Translations under genes and position numbers: made by a program | In this document: positions 50,566-63,384 of the stretch, piece by piece | Layout of the letters: the number at the start of each line of letters is the position of its first letter | Position numbering within the stretch: the first letter of the stretch is position 1 | Notes under the pieces: model-generated | Seen by the model: only the letters and a program-made list of their open reading frames with translations | Database searches by the model: none | What the model was told of the DNA's origin: nothing | Assembly (NCBI RefSeq): GCF_015832195.1 | Contig: NC_052026.1 | Span: 10,399,619-10,463,618 of the forward strand | From: Motacilla alba alba | Lineage: Eukaryota > Chordata > Aves > Passeriformes > Motacillidae | Direction of reading: 5' to 3' | DNA: 64,000 bases

Positions 50566-53389
50566 AAAACCTCTTGAGTTGTAAGAATTTTTTGTGGCCC
50601 AAAGCCATGCTCTCAGTACTGTAGGAGCTGTCTCGGTTTCCAGACCGCTGGTGCCAAGGACCCTCAGCTGCTGCTGCTGGGGATAACTCTGCTCTCTGCA
50701 CCTCTCATGGTATTTGCAGACTGGGTAAACTCTGCAGAGAATGATGCAGTGTTAACTCACATGGTGACTGCCTGTATGATTTATGGAGGTTTTCAGTAGG
50801 AACTGAGTATGTACAGTGGATTCTTTCTGTCTCCTTCTGGGCAGCCATGCCTCCATTTCTTCCATGTAAAAAGTAACTGCCTGTGCATGGCAAGGAAAGC
50901 CATCTCAGAGATGTGGTGGGGAGCCTTGGAACCTCAAAGTACTTTATCCTAGATCCACTGCTGCTCCAGCCATGCTACTCAAGCGTTCCCTCTTTTGGCA
51001 ATGAGACAGAACATGTCCCTAAGCTGCCCTTTGATGCCAGTGTGATGTAATGCTTGTGGTAAATAAAAATCATTGTAGTTGTGAATTAATGTTGGCTTTG
51101 ATTACTGGCACCTCAAGTTGAATAAGACAGATCTCTGATTATTAGAATTTTAAAAGTAGTTTTACAAAGATACTGAATAAGTTTTGAGTTCAATGTATTG
51201 AGTGGAGGCTGAGAACACAGTTACATGATTAATAACAATTATTAAAGCACTTGATGTGATGTGTAACATCTTTCCTTTTATGCTGTGACAACTTCCTTTG
51301 CTGAAGAGGTAAATGAATGTCTGTTACAACTGCCAGAGTGGGAAAAGAGCACTGAAACTTGGACTCGGTATCAGATCATGTTTCACTAACAGAACAAGAT
51401 TGATTTATTGTGTTACATCAGGGTTAGATGGACCTAGTAGTGCTTCACCACATGCTATTTCATTCCCTTGTCTACTAAGTATGCAAGTACAAACAGCTTT
51501 AACACAATTCTTTACCTAGAAACAAGCCTGAGGCTTCATCCAAATACTTTTAACATATGAAAATTGAGCTGCTTTGAACTTGTATGTTTTTGATAACTGC
51601 TTGGTATGCTTCCTGGAGGATCACCTGTAGGCTTTTCTTTCCAAATCCTAATTCCTTTGATTAAGTGCCAGGACAGATAGCTCTCATTGAATAACTCCAG
51701 TCTCGTAATTCTTCCTTCATTCAGAGTTGAAAGGGAGCTGCTCAAGCTTCAATAGGTAAATCCTCAGATTTAGTTAAAGTAATTCAGACACTTAGAAACT
51801 GAAATTGTTTTGTTCTGAAACAGGGTTCAGATGGGCTACTGAACATTTACATACCACTTGCTGCCAGAAGCTGTAGGATGAAAAAAAAACAAAACAAATT
51901 TTTTAGCAAGAAGGATTAAGAGTAGGCAAACTTTGAGAACCAGACATTAAAGACAACCTGGCATGGAAATTTAAACCCAGAAATAGGAACAGAATTACTT
52001 CGCTTGACTACTCTTGTGGGTTTTTTTCTGCAAGATCAGTCTGTGGTGCTGGGCTAAACATTCCATTCCTTCCTTGGCCCTTCTTGTTAGAAACTACCAA
52101 AATAGGGAGTAAGCAAGGGGAAAAAAATTCTTAGTCTTTTTATCTTTACAAGTATGCCTGCTGGGAACAAACCTGAGCCAGTTCAAGATTCTTCTATTTA
52201 AAAGTGTTTGTGGCAGACAAGTATGATGGGGAATTAAAACTAAACCTGTTAGCTGCTGATATCTGGGGGAAATGGAGCTATTTATTGCACATACACTTTT
52301 GCACACGTCAGTTTGCCTATGTGCATAATGAAGCAGTTTTCTCTGTGGAGGACTTGCTGTTCACCTAGGAAATGAGAATATTTCCACATGAATACTTTGC
52401 CTTGGTTAATTCTAGTACAGCCAGAAATGGAGCAGAACAATTAGAGAAACACTCAGTTCATGTGATACAGATTTTCATAGCTCCTTCAGCCTGAAAATTT
52501 GTTATGTTTAGCAGAATGCAACCTGTCAAAATAGTACATGAAACTGGGTATTGTGGCACTATCCTTAAGAACTGCTCACTCTGTGAACAAGAGATGGGAC
52601 TTCCATGGCTATAATGAGTTTATAGTTAAACTTGAACCAAGCCTGTTGGGTGACTGTGCACCTTGTTAGCATTAGGCTTTCGGTCAGATCCCTTTGTCTC
52701 TTTGCCACTCATGTGCAGTCGTTTACTCTTGTAGGTAAAAAAAAGGATAAATTCTTTTACTGCCTCCCTTATTTGTTGCTGTTATGGCAGGCAGCAGTGT
52801 TGTTTCTGCAGCTCTTGGGCAGGTAAGATGTGTGAGCCATTTGAAGATGTGGCTTTACCATGAAAACAAACCAACACTGGAATTAAGTATAGACCTTAAA
52901 CATGACAAGATTAGATTAAAAATGAGGAAATATGTAAAGAAAGCCAGTCCCAGGAATCTGACTGTTCAGATTGCTTTCCATTGTGACAGTAAAGTTCAAC
53001 TTGATGTTTTTTTCTTTTAAGAATACTTGTTTTTTTTCTAATCATATCCCACATATCAGGGGATTTGTAATTGAGCTGCATCTCAGCTGCATCAATACAG
53101 TTAAGTCTGGAAAAAGAATGGACTGGTATCCAGCTGCAACTAAGAAGCAAACGTAAGTAGGCAGGATGACATAAATGAGCTAGAATTTATAAGGACACAA
53201 GTACTAATTTCTTTAATCTAGAAAATAATTAAATGGGGTAGAGGATTAGGATCTCAGTCTTTCCTGGGAGATCTTGCTGCAAACAGCAGAGCAGCCTATG
53301 GTTGGAGACCTATGGTCTCAAATCAGAGCAAACTCAGTGTTACATCCTGGTAAGTTCATCTCAGTCTAATACCATGAGGTTTTTAAAGT
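50566..53389. other. Non-coding spacer with a GC-richer patch
   Basis: No gene supported. Positions 50620-50720 are GC-richer and include a (CTG)n-like CAGCTGCTGCTGCTGG word. The rest is AT-rich. Open frames of 60-80 codons show no motif. Confidence 0.6.
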
Positions 53390-53690
53390 TCTTAGGTCTA
53401 GCTTACTATTTTTTTCCTTAATTAATTTAATAAATTATTCCAGTAGGTATTAGAATTGTTATTAGGGCAATGACAACTTGAGGGGTCTGGTTAATAAGAT
53501 AAAATTAAAGTAGTTTGGTTAAATAAACTTTGAAGCAGAAAGCCTGAAGGCCTCTTGTTATTACCTCATTAACAAGAAATGCCATTAAGTTATTATTATT
53601 ATCCTGTAATGGTTCTCCTTCTTATCACTCTTGCATTCTGATCAGCAGGGATATTTAATGAACTAGCAATAAATTTTAAGAAATTACATG
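53390..53690. promoter_or_regulatory. Candidate conserved non-coding element
   Basis: A complex AT-rich block with CCTTAATTAATTTAATAAATT (near 53415), GGTTAATAAG, TACCTCATTAACAAG (near 53562) and AAGCCTGAAGGCC words. Homeodomain-type cores are dense and there is no transposon character. Function is inferred from texture only. Confidence 0.32.
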
Positions 53691-55357
53691 TACCCAAGCA
53701 AGACTATAAACTAAAAATGGGAATGGAAAGATTTAACTTTTGAACATACATTTTTGAAACGGGGAAAGATTCTGCACGTTCTTGCAACAAAGCTTTGGAA
53801 TGAAAGCAAAAGTTTATGACACGTTTTATTAGACCTGTAAATCTGAAAGCTGAACTGTAGTTTTTAATTTTTATTTTGCCTCCATAACTATTTTTATACC
53901 CTCTTTATAGTTGACTGGTCCATATAAGTTCTGCTAGGAGTCTATGCCCCATTAGTCTTGTATAATAAAATGTGAACCTGGCTAAAATAAAACATGATGC
54001 CTTAAGAGCAATTAAGAATGGTCTTTTGTAGATAACTGTAACATGAAATACAATCACTGTTTTTATTAATGGATTTTGGAAAAGCAGCTCAGTGATTTAT
54101 AGCACAGAAAAGGGTTATTTTACATTTTTATTTCTTTTATTTTATGTCTCACTCTTCAGAAAAACCTTTTAAGACTCCTGAAATAATCAAAATCTGTGTT
54201 TCTAATGTTTATCATGTTAATGTGAACCTTGGTATCCATTTTATTTAGGTAGTGCTATGATGTCTGCTAAGAAGGTGTCCTTTTTTTGCTCTTACTCCAT
54301 TCCAAAGAGTATTGGTTTTGAAAGAAAATCTTGTTGAATGTTTTATAAGAGTGATAAAATGTAAAAGCTGTGCATTGTACTTAAGAAGGCAGGATTTGAA
54401 GGACACAGACATAATCTACTGGGTGTTGTCTGAACACAAATCATAGCATTCAATTAACAAATAGTTTCTTTAAAAGTATAAACACAGTTGACACATATCT
54501 TTCTAATTGTATAATAATTGTTTCTTTGTGATTATTACATTAAGCTTCTAATAACTTGAAGTCTTTAAGATCAGAGTTTAATATGGCTGGAAATAGAATC
54601 AGCACTGTTAAACATGGGGATGTTGTTCTTAGGTTTGGGACATTTAGAAAGCTTTGATTTGGATTTACATTGTATTAAACATGATGTTTGCAAGCAAAAA
54701 GTGTAAATTTGCTGTCTTTGTGAATGGGGGGAGAAGGACAGAGAAGGAGAAGGAAGGTCTAAAATGAATAGTGGCTTTTCTTCTCTCCTTGAGACCATGA
54801 AGGCTGCCAGTGTTCTGTGGGTTCCTTTGGAGGCCCTGCTTTCCCAAAACCCTGAAAGCTCCTCCTGGGATCCTCCTGACAAAGCAGGAGCTGGGGGCTG
54901 TCACACACTGTCCTTTACACCCAGTCCACATCTGGGGGGACTTGCAAGGTCTCGAGGCAGCACAATCTTGGTTACACAGAATTAGGAACATGTTTTCTAG
55001 ACTTTGTGCTAGTGTATTGGTATCTCAAATAAGAAATTGATTATTATATAATAGATAGTATTTGGATAAAGGCAGCTCATTTGGTCTGTGAAACCTTTCT
55101 CCACAGCAGAGCTGAGTGTAGCTTTAAAAGCCATCAGCATAAGAGAGAAGGACCACAGCAATATTCCTCACAGGGTGACTGCTGGCATTTAGCACATGCA
55201 GGATCAAAATAAAATGTGCCTTGTAAAAAATGGAGTACACACTCCTTCAAACTAGGTAAGTCTAAATTCTAACTCATGAAACCAAACTAATTTTCTTGTC
55301 TGATATCGACATTTGAAAAAGCAATCAAAATCACATTAGCTAAACTTGTATTCAACT

Positions 55358-55427
55358 AAATATATATACAGTGTTTATGTACATATGTGTGTGCATATGT
55401 ATGTGTAATTTATACAAATATATATTT
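55358..55427. repeat. Degenerate (TA)n/(TG)n microsatellite
   Basis: Alternating TATATA, GTACATATGTGTGTGCATATGT and related words over about 70 bases. Confidence 0.8.
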
Positions 55428-58400
55428 GGAGGGAGTGGGTATTTTAGTGTACAAGAGTCTCTTTATGCTTCTGAAAGGTAGCAGGGATATGATCACTGGC
55501 CTTATTGTACTCTTTGTTTCACCTGCCTTAAGGAAGGGCAAGTTTTAAATGAAGTTTCTTCTACAGGAAATTCTGCTTCCACAACTGTGGAAGTACATGA
55601 TAAAAATCAGTAGCCTTATGCTTCTGCACTTACAGCAAAGTTGCAAATGGAGCAATTTATTTGATTCGTAAGCACGTTCAAATGTTTTGACAACCTTCTA
55701 GTTTACACCACAAATTGTGTGGTAGCAGTGACTTCTGGGGTTAAACCTCCTGGCCCAAAACCAAGGATGGCCTTAACTGTCTTTGAATGCTTGGCCCAAA
55801 GTATTATTTGGTAGGGACAAATAGTAGCTGACATACACTGTGCTAGTAATATCCTCTGTCTGCAGTAACAAGATCCTTCCCCAGCCAGTGCAGTGCCCTA
55901 TTTTTGGAATGTGCTGGCTGGCAGTACAAAGTGGGCAGTTAGTCACCTTGAGTTCCACCCGCTTGACTTTCACTCCCCAGGGTCTCAGCTCCACGCTCAG
56001 TGCTAGCTGCTGTTGGCACAGGCCTTGAGTCACTCAAAATTCTGTTCATTCTTCAAGATAAGATCTGAAATAAATGTGCCTTTTGAAAACTTGTGTGGTT
56101 GCCATAGCCATAGGAATGCAGTCTTCATTTAAAATCAGCAGCACATCAGAGTCACTGTCTGTGTCTTTCAGAAATTTTTCATGGGGTTGTCTAGAGAATG
56201 AGGAGGATGTGCATTTCTTTAGCTTAGCCTACTTCAGAAAGGTAGCAAAGAAATGTTAGACAAAATCAAGAAGATTGAAGGAATCTGGTGTGTAGGTTCT
56301 CTTTAAAAGTGATAGAATCGTGCTCTGAACTCATCTAGGACAGCTCTGAAATGTGCTGCAGAAAGTCAAACAGAGCTAAAGGGTAAAGTGTCCCGGGAAA
56401 AAAGACTGCATTGAGACTCAGCATCCACCTGTGCAAATCCATTTGCCCCAAATCCACCTCCAGAAGAGGCAAGGGAACACCAGGCTCTGTAGGAGCATGG
56501 GGGTTGTTACATTGTGATGCATTATCTGAGGCAATTTGGTAATGAAGAACTCAGTTGTGTCTCTAGAGAATCTGAATATAATGGCATGAATTTGGATGAT
56601 CCTCACCAAATTCACACAGAGATGTAAAATTTGAGGAAAACTATTTACCTTGGCATCATACCACAGGAGCATGGATGTATCATGTTACTGGCTTACACAG
56701 GTTATATGCTAGATAATTTTCTTTTCTCTGCATAGCTCTTGATTGAAATGAATGATAGTTGTCATTTTGCTGTGGCCATTTCTAAGCGTGAATGTGATAC
56801 TTCTAGTCAGCTTCACTTCTAGTGTCACCATGGCCAGTTTCCAAGGGTTTGTCCGTGCTTGGTGAAAATGCACTTTCATGTGATCTTTCTCTTACTGCAA
56901 CTGTCAACACAGTTGTGAGATCTGGAGGATGAATTTATTATCATTGGTTTTTTCTCACATTAAAGCAATTAAAAACAACTTGCAGAACAAGTCAAACAGT
57001 TAAATATGCTCATACAGGCTAGGAAGAGTTCTTGAAGAAAATAGTTCTTATTTGGAGACAGGAGTGGCTGTGGCAGAAGGGAGTGTGTGATTACTGTGTG
57101 GTTACTACTCATCACAGATGGCCACTTCTTTATTTTTCTGTCTTTTCCTCTTTGCTAAGATAGTTATTAAATAGTTTATATAAATGCAATAATTAGTCTT
57201 TTTTTAGCCTTTAGTATTTTAAAACACTTCAGACATTTTTGAAGGACAGGGTACAGTGGAAATATCATGGATTGCATTAAACAAAATGAGTACTTTGGTG
57301 TCTCAGTAGAAGTATTGACTTGAGAGTGAATAATAATGAGATTTAAGATGTCTAAATCCATTCAGGGCCTTTGCTTGAGAATTTGTGTTGATGCATTTCC
57401 CATGTTTTTTCACTCTCCCTGTCTGCTGCTCAAGCCTTTTACCTTCAAAACAGGCAGTAGGATTCGGGGATTAGGCTTGTTTTTTAGTTTTCATTGGAAT
57501 TTGACAACTTTTTTAATATTTCCATAATTTGAGTTTCTTAACATGAAGAAATGCATGGATGTCTGTGAGAATGTTGCTATTAACAACAGCAGGGGCTGGG
57601 ATTTCATTCAGGAGTTTTATAGAGATTTTGCTTGTAGCAGGTGCAGAGCTTCAAATACTGTCCAGAATCATAGAGAGTGTGTATCACATCTCAGATCAAG
57701 TGACTAATAATCTTCTGGAAAATTAGATGCATGCTAGAGATCAATTATGTAGAAAGGGGTATTTGGACTGTTCAAGTATAGAATTCAGATTCTAGATACT
57801 TGGTTTCATTGTTTTCCCTTCATGCCTACCTAATTATTGTGTTTATGGAACATTTGATGAGGTGGCTGTTCACAAACTAGTCAACAAAAACTGGCATCAC
57901 TTCTTTGTATTCTTCGCACTTTCTGTTTGCATTTAATATTTTAAATTCTGATGTGTGTTTGTTATAGTATCCCAGAATTATTTTTTCGAGACAACAAAAG
58001 AAGATAGAGGAGCGCAGGCAGAAATAACGTTACTATGTAGAATCAGTAAATATACTTGTGTATTCATTAAGTTCAGTTGTATTTTAAATTCTGTTGCTGT
58101 GAGATATTCTGTACTGAAAAAGGTTTTTACTCTTTATGAACAGATAATAGGTAAGTGAAGCTTAGTTTGATTTTGATTTATAGGACCAATCATTGAAATT
58201 CATCATTGATGAATGCCTTCAGCTCCCTCTATCTATAACAGATCTCAAATTAACTCTGTGCTAATTTGCACGCATGCAACAACTTTATTTTCAGCTGACT
58301 GTTTTCACTCAAGTCTCTACCTACAACTGTTGTGTGTGGTGGGATGGCATTTTCAATATTTCCAAGTATAGAGTACTTGGGGTAAAGCTTAACTGTTAAA

Positions 58401-59290
58401 ATAATGGTTCATAAAGGACCTGTACTTGTATATAGAAAACTGACAATATACATTTTCCTGTCCCCTTAGTTGCTGAATAGAAGAAGCACAAAAATATTTT
58501 TAATCCATTTCTTTCAGGTCTTTGTGTTCTCTGCTAGGAAATCGTTTTTCTTTTTCATAATTTACAGAAGTTACTTTGTGCTTGTATGTGCCAGTGTGTG
58601 TGACACTCCTGTCTGCCCTGCTTGTACTGAGACACCTAATGTTGTTTATGTTGTCCTCTTAAATACCATAAGTGATATGAAATATGCGCTAAGGACTTCC
58701 ATGGAGAGAGAAATACTTCCTTAAAATTTAGTTTACGCAGGTTTGGGATGAAACAACCCACAGAGCAGTTGTTGAGATCGCATACACAGACATTGTGCCT
58801 TCTGTAATTTTTAATTGCTTTTTAAATTATAGACTAGAAGCTGTTTGATGTCTTGAAAAGGGCTGAGTCTTTCTGTGGTTCGTGCTCTGGTTTGGGGGCT
58901 CTGGCTGAAATTTCATAGTCCTTTCAGGAATTCCCTCAGTGAGTTTGGAGGAGTCTCTTCATGAAATGTGAGAAAGCACTAGTTAGCTAACTGTGCAGAG
59001 CAGCTTGTACAGACAGGAGAGTGGATGTCTCCAGCCTCCATGCATAAGGTATATTTAAAATCACATTTACTTACAAGCTAAATGGTATGTTTGCACTACA
59101 CTAACGTATTATGTTTAATGGATGCTGGAAACACCACCAATAATCAAAGGATTTTTAGTGAGATGTGTTGGTGCATTGAGGCTGGGTTAAGATCCTCGAG
59201 CATGAGCGTTCTTTCAACAAGAGATATTAAACTTGTTTGTGCTCCTTCATTTAAGGCCAAATGTCAGATCATCTTTCAGTAATTCTAGAT

Positions 59291-59318
59291 CTTTTCTTTT
59301 TCTTTTCTTTTTTTTTTT
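59291..59318 (+). repeat. T-rich (CTTTT)n tract
   Basis: Several CTTTT units followed by a T run, a low-complexity pyrimidine tract. Confidence 0.83.
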
Positions 59319-60109
59319 GCTAGGACAGATAATGTTGTGACAGTATTTCAATGCTGATATTCCCATAAATTACATGCTGAATGAAAATGTGTCAGAGTAT
59401 CAACTGTTTACTGTAAAGGTATTATTTGCTCTGCTTACCTGAATATTCCTATTTCCCTTACAAAATTTCTTTGAAAGTCTGTAAAATAATTTTGTGTATT
59501 GCTTGTAGAGTATAAAGAAAAAAGGTACACAGAAGAGGGGGATGAAAGAGCATTTCAGTAATGTGATAAATAGAAATGCTTATGTCCTTTTTGTTAAAAA
59601 AATCATCTGTGTGTATTTCACAGTGTATTGTGGCATACTGAGAGATTTGCTGCATGAGGGTCAGTTAAACTTTGTGTTGTGTTGGACACTGCCTTCACTG
59701 GCTCTGAAAGCTGCTTTTTTGAGAATGTAGTTGCTTTGAGTCAAATGGAAAGGGTGCTAAGAATGCAATAACGTTGGTAAAACGGAGTCCTTGGGAGCGC
59801 TGCATTATCCCTGCTTGTGAACTTTTAGTAGTTTGATTTTCTATTAGAATTAACAAGAGTTGAAAGATGACTAGGTCCCACTGATTATGTGCAAACTTTG
59901 TCACTCAGCTATTGCCACCTGAAGTCTCGTGCAAACAGCTGGGGACACTCTCTGCACTGGGAGCTCTTCGAGGTTTGCTGCCCCAGAGCGCTGACTGCAG
60001 CTTGTGTTAGAACAGACCCAGTCCCTGTGTTAGGCATCTAGCAGAGATACATCTCTCTTCTAAATCAAATTCAACTTTTTCTGGGCATCTGCTTTTTATC
60101 ATCAAGATT

Positions 60110-60420
60110 TTTAAACTGCTAACACTCGCTGCCATGAGCTAAGTTGTCTCACTGGAGGGCTAAGTAGCTGCATATGGGTTTCCTATGCTTTGGACATGAA
60201 TTTCCATGCTGCATCCACATGCCTTTGAGGAGGGAGCCATTGTGTTGATCTGCTTGGGCTTGTGTTAATTAATTATTAATTACTTAATTACTGCAGCTGC
60301 TTTGAAGAAATGAAATTTTCTTGTGATTGAAATTGTGAAGTTAAGGAGACTACTTCACCTCAATTGTGAAATTTATTTGTGAGAGCTACCTGCTGAAAGA
60401 GCTGAGCAGGACTGGCTGAG
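60110..60420. promoter_or_regulatory. Candidate homeodomain-type enhancer element
   Basis: A 26-base stretch made only of TAAT/ATTA words, with a single C, lies at 60265-60290. It is followed four bases later by a CAGCTG E-box (60294-60299). Around it the sequence is complex and repeat-free, with TGATTGAAATTG and CTTCACCTCAATTGTG words near 60330-60365. Dense homeodomain cores beside an E-box are typical of conserved developmental enhancers, for example targets of homeobox and bHLH factors in neural or muscle tissue. The factor and tissue cannot be told from sequence alone. Confidence 0.42.
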
Positions 60421-60435
60421 AAAGCTACAGGAAAG

Positions 60436-60523
60436 TTTTTTGGTTTTTTGGTTTTTTTTTTTTGTTTGTTTGTTTGTTTTTTGTTTGTTTTTTGTTTGTT
60501 TGTTTTTTTGTTTTTTGTTTTTC
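60436..60523 (+). repeat. T-rich (GTTT)n/(GGTTTTTT)n tract
   Basis: About 88 bases of T runs broken by single or double G, including several perfect GTTT units. It is the longest member of the GT-rich class in the window. Confidence 0.92.
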
Positions 60524-62881
60524 CTCTTCAGGTCCTGTTGAAAACGTACTAGAAAAAAATTATGTAGAGAAGTAAGGGTCTGTATTGTGCTTAATAAATA
60601 TAAAGGCAGGTTTCAATATGTTATATAGAAGTTGGAGTAAGTAAAAAGAAAATCAGTGTGAAGAAATGAATAGACACTGACATTTATATTTGCATCATTC
60701 TGCTTTAAAATAAATATGTGGAAATCAACATGAGGCTGCACAGATCTTAAGATTGATGAAACCCAGCAATGGAGCAGCACACTTTTTTACAGCTCAATTG
60801 TTAGAGTCAGATGGCTGAAGGAGTTAAACACCTGGAGCAAGGCTGCCAAACTGCTAAGCTGGCTTTTGGCAGCAGTGGCAGCGTGCAGAGAGAGTTTTCC
60901 CTTCATTATGGTTCACTGACTAATTCATTCAAAGCTGAGAAACCAATTGAGAGTTGAAAATGCAGGAAGGCTTCTTTTCCTATTCTGACCTTTATATGTA
61001 TTGGTATGTAAGAGGACTTGAGCTGCAGGTTTTAAATGCTTGCTGGACATGAAAGACAAATGAATTTGGTGGTTTTTTCCATGATATATCCAATGCACTA
61101 ATTTTTATTTTAATTAAAAAATAACTATTCAAGAAATTATCATATTGTACATTTTCAATTTTTCCTAAAGGTAGACCTAAATAATATTTTTATCACTTTT
61201 ACTAAATATTTAAATAGTTAGTAATTATTTCCAAAGTAGTAAAATATATAAAATAGACTAAATAAGTATGTATTATGTAGAATTGAGAAAATGCATTTCT
61301 GTCAAGTATGGTAGTTATCATAATGAGCTGTAAACCAATTTTTTTAACTGTTCCTAGTCAATTAGCAGTATTTTTGTAAGAAAACAACTGAAAGTTTTAA
61401 TTAGCACTCCTTGCGTCTTACAAATAATCCATTCTTTTGGTGCTTCCATTTCTATTTACTTTGTCGTTCCTCTAAAACTATTCTTTCATGACAAAATATA
61501 AGGTTTGTATGTCAGATCTTGAGCATCTACAGATACCAACAATTAGTTTATGAAAGTATCTCAGGTTTGCCTTTTTGAAAAAATTACTTCTTTAAAGAGG
61601 CTAGAGGTCATATATTTTTTGGTAAATTATATTTTTAACCAGATCTTTTTTATTCTGCCTATACTTGTAAAGGCCAGGAAGAAGTTTCATGTATGTTCTC
61701 AAATTCAGTTTATGCCCACTGCCAAATTTGTTGAATATGTTTGAGAATTTTGGGATAGACTTTTGGATAAACAGATGGACTTAACAGAGAATTGAATTAC
61801 AGAAAATACTCAGTTTGCAGTTTTAATTTTAGTTATTTCTCACCTTTCGATTCGGGAAGTTAGACATAAGTTAGAATAATTTTAATATAATACCTACTTT
61901 TGGCTGTGATTTTTAGTTACTTAAACAAAGACTTAGAGCAGTGTTTATAGGAATGCATCAGGTATTAGTTGACTAAGATTTCAAAGGTTTTTGTAGTTTT
62001 TTTTTTTTAAGAGAGGATTGCAGTTGTAGATAAATATTTTTCTAGCTTATTAAGCTCTATTTCATCCCTCTACAATTTCAAATTTCATAACCTTTCCCTC
62101 TTATTTCAAGAGATATTTTGTATATGAGAAGATCATGTCAAAACTTAGCCCTACCCTTCATAAGGCTTTTTAAAATCTCAGTTAGAATTCTGTTTCTAAG
62201 ATAAACAGATTGGGATCAGAAAGATTTTCAACTAACTAGTATTCATTTTGGCTGAGAGTTCAAGCAACATCTTTAATCATATTTTTGTTGATTATTTATT
62301 AGTTTCTCTGGGAAATCAAAGGACAGACAACCTAAAATACGTCTTCCGTAAGATACATCATGAATCAGAAGCTGTAGCAAAGAATTTCTAGGATGTGCCT
62401 TTCATGTACTTATAAGAACTGATTGAGAGATAAAATATACATCTTTAGTGTGTGTATAACATGCAGATGAAGGCTGACCCAAAAATGGAAGGCACCAATA
62501 TCTGGCTGGAGTAGGATTTGTCTTTCATTACCAGAGTAAAAAAATCTGTTGTGGGAGAAAACAGTATTTCTGTTCCTTGTCATCTGAAGGACAGTGGTTA
62601 TTCACTAATGCAAAACATCAAAGAAAACATTAAGATATTGGCTACCTTTGGAAATCTCGCAAAACATGTTTCCATAATTGACATGTACTTGTATGGAGTA
62701 GTAATAAAATTTGATATCATCACAATTTATCTATGAGACCCTCATCAACTTTTAGCAGTTAGTGTTATTTAATTTTGAGTTATAACAATCAGAGACTGAC
62801 CTTATACTGACACTGCCGAGGAGACAACAGTCTCTTCTTGGAGAAGAAATACTCTGTGCATTTATTGCACACATCAGTGGT

Positions 62882-62906
62882 AAAAAAAAAAAAAAAAAAA
62901 AAAAAA
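62882..62906 (+). repeat. Poly(A) tract of 25 bases
   Basis: An uninterrupted A run, the longest homopolymer in the window. No SINE or retrogene body is recognisable immediately upstream, so it is called as a simple repeat. Confidence 0.92.
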
Positions 62907-63368
62907 TCAGTTAATAGAAAATATGATTGTGCAAAACTAATTCTACATTTTGAATCTGCTGCTGAAAAATATGTCGTTCTAAGATTTTTACAACTTTAGT
63001 AACCCACATTTCATTCAGGAAGCTCCATGGCCAGGGAGAAGCACCATTGTCTAACAGAACGAGTAAGAAGCATTTTGCCCATTTCTAGCTGCCAGTTCAC
63101 GTCTCTGAGCTTTTCTAGCTTCTTCAGCTTGCAGGGGATTTGTCTCCTTCCTGCCTTCCCTTCCCCAGTCATTCTTGGGGAACATTTTCTAGGTTTCCCC
63201 CTTCTGTAGTAACAGGGTACCTGTAAAGTTTTGCTGCAATAATTTGTTGATAAAAACTGAGTGGACAGAATGTCCACCATCAAATGCTCTGCCAGGATGC
63301 TGCTGGCTGCCGAGAGAAGGATTGAAACATTGAAAAAGTGATGTGTGCCCCTAGCAAAAATACTAGAG

Positions 63369-63384
63369 AAATAAATAAATAAAT
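63369..63384 (+). repeat. (AAAT)n microsatellite
   Basis: Four AAAT units in a row. Confidence 0.85.

Larger units (their letters stand above)
53691..60109. other. Non-coding spacer, no gene seen
   Basis: AT-rich sequence with simple repeats at 55358-55427 and 59291-59318. A GC-richer patch at 54780-54970 gives overlapping open frames on both strands (76-108 codons) with no family signature. Another lies at 59930-60010. Confidence 0.62.

Noticed and set aside
62882..62906. Poly(A) run as the tail of a retrogene or SINE
   Set aside because: No identifiable element body or matching target-site duplication was seen upstream, so it is treated as a simple repeat.
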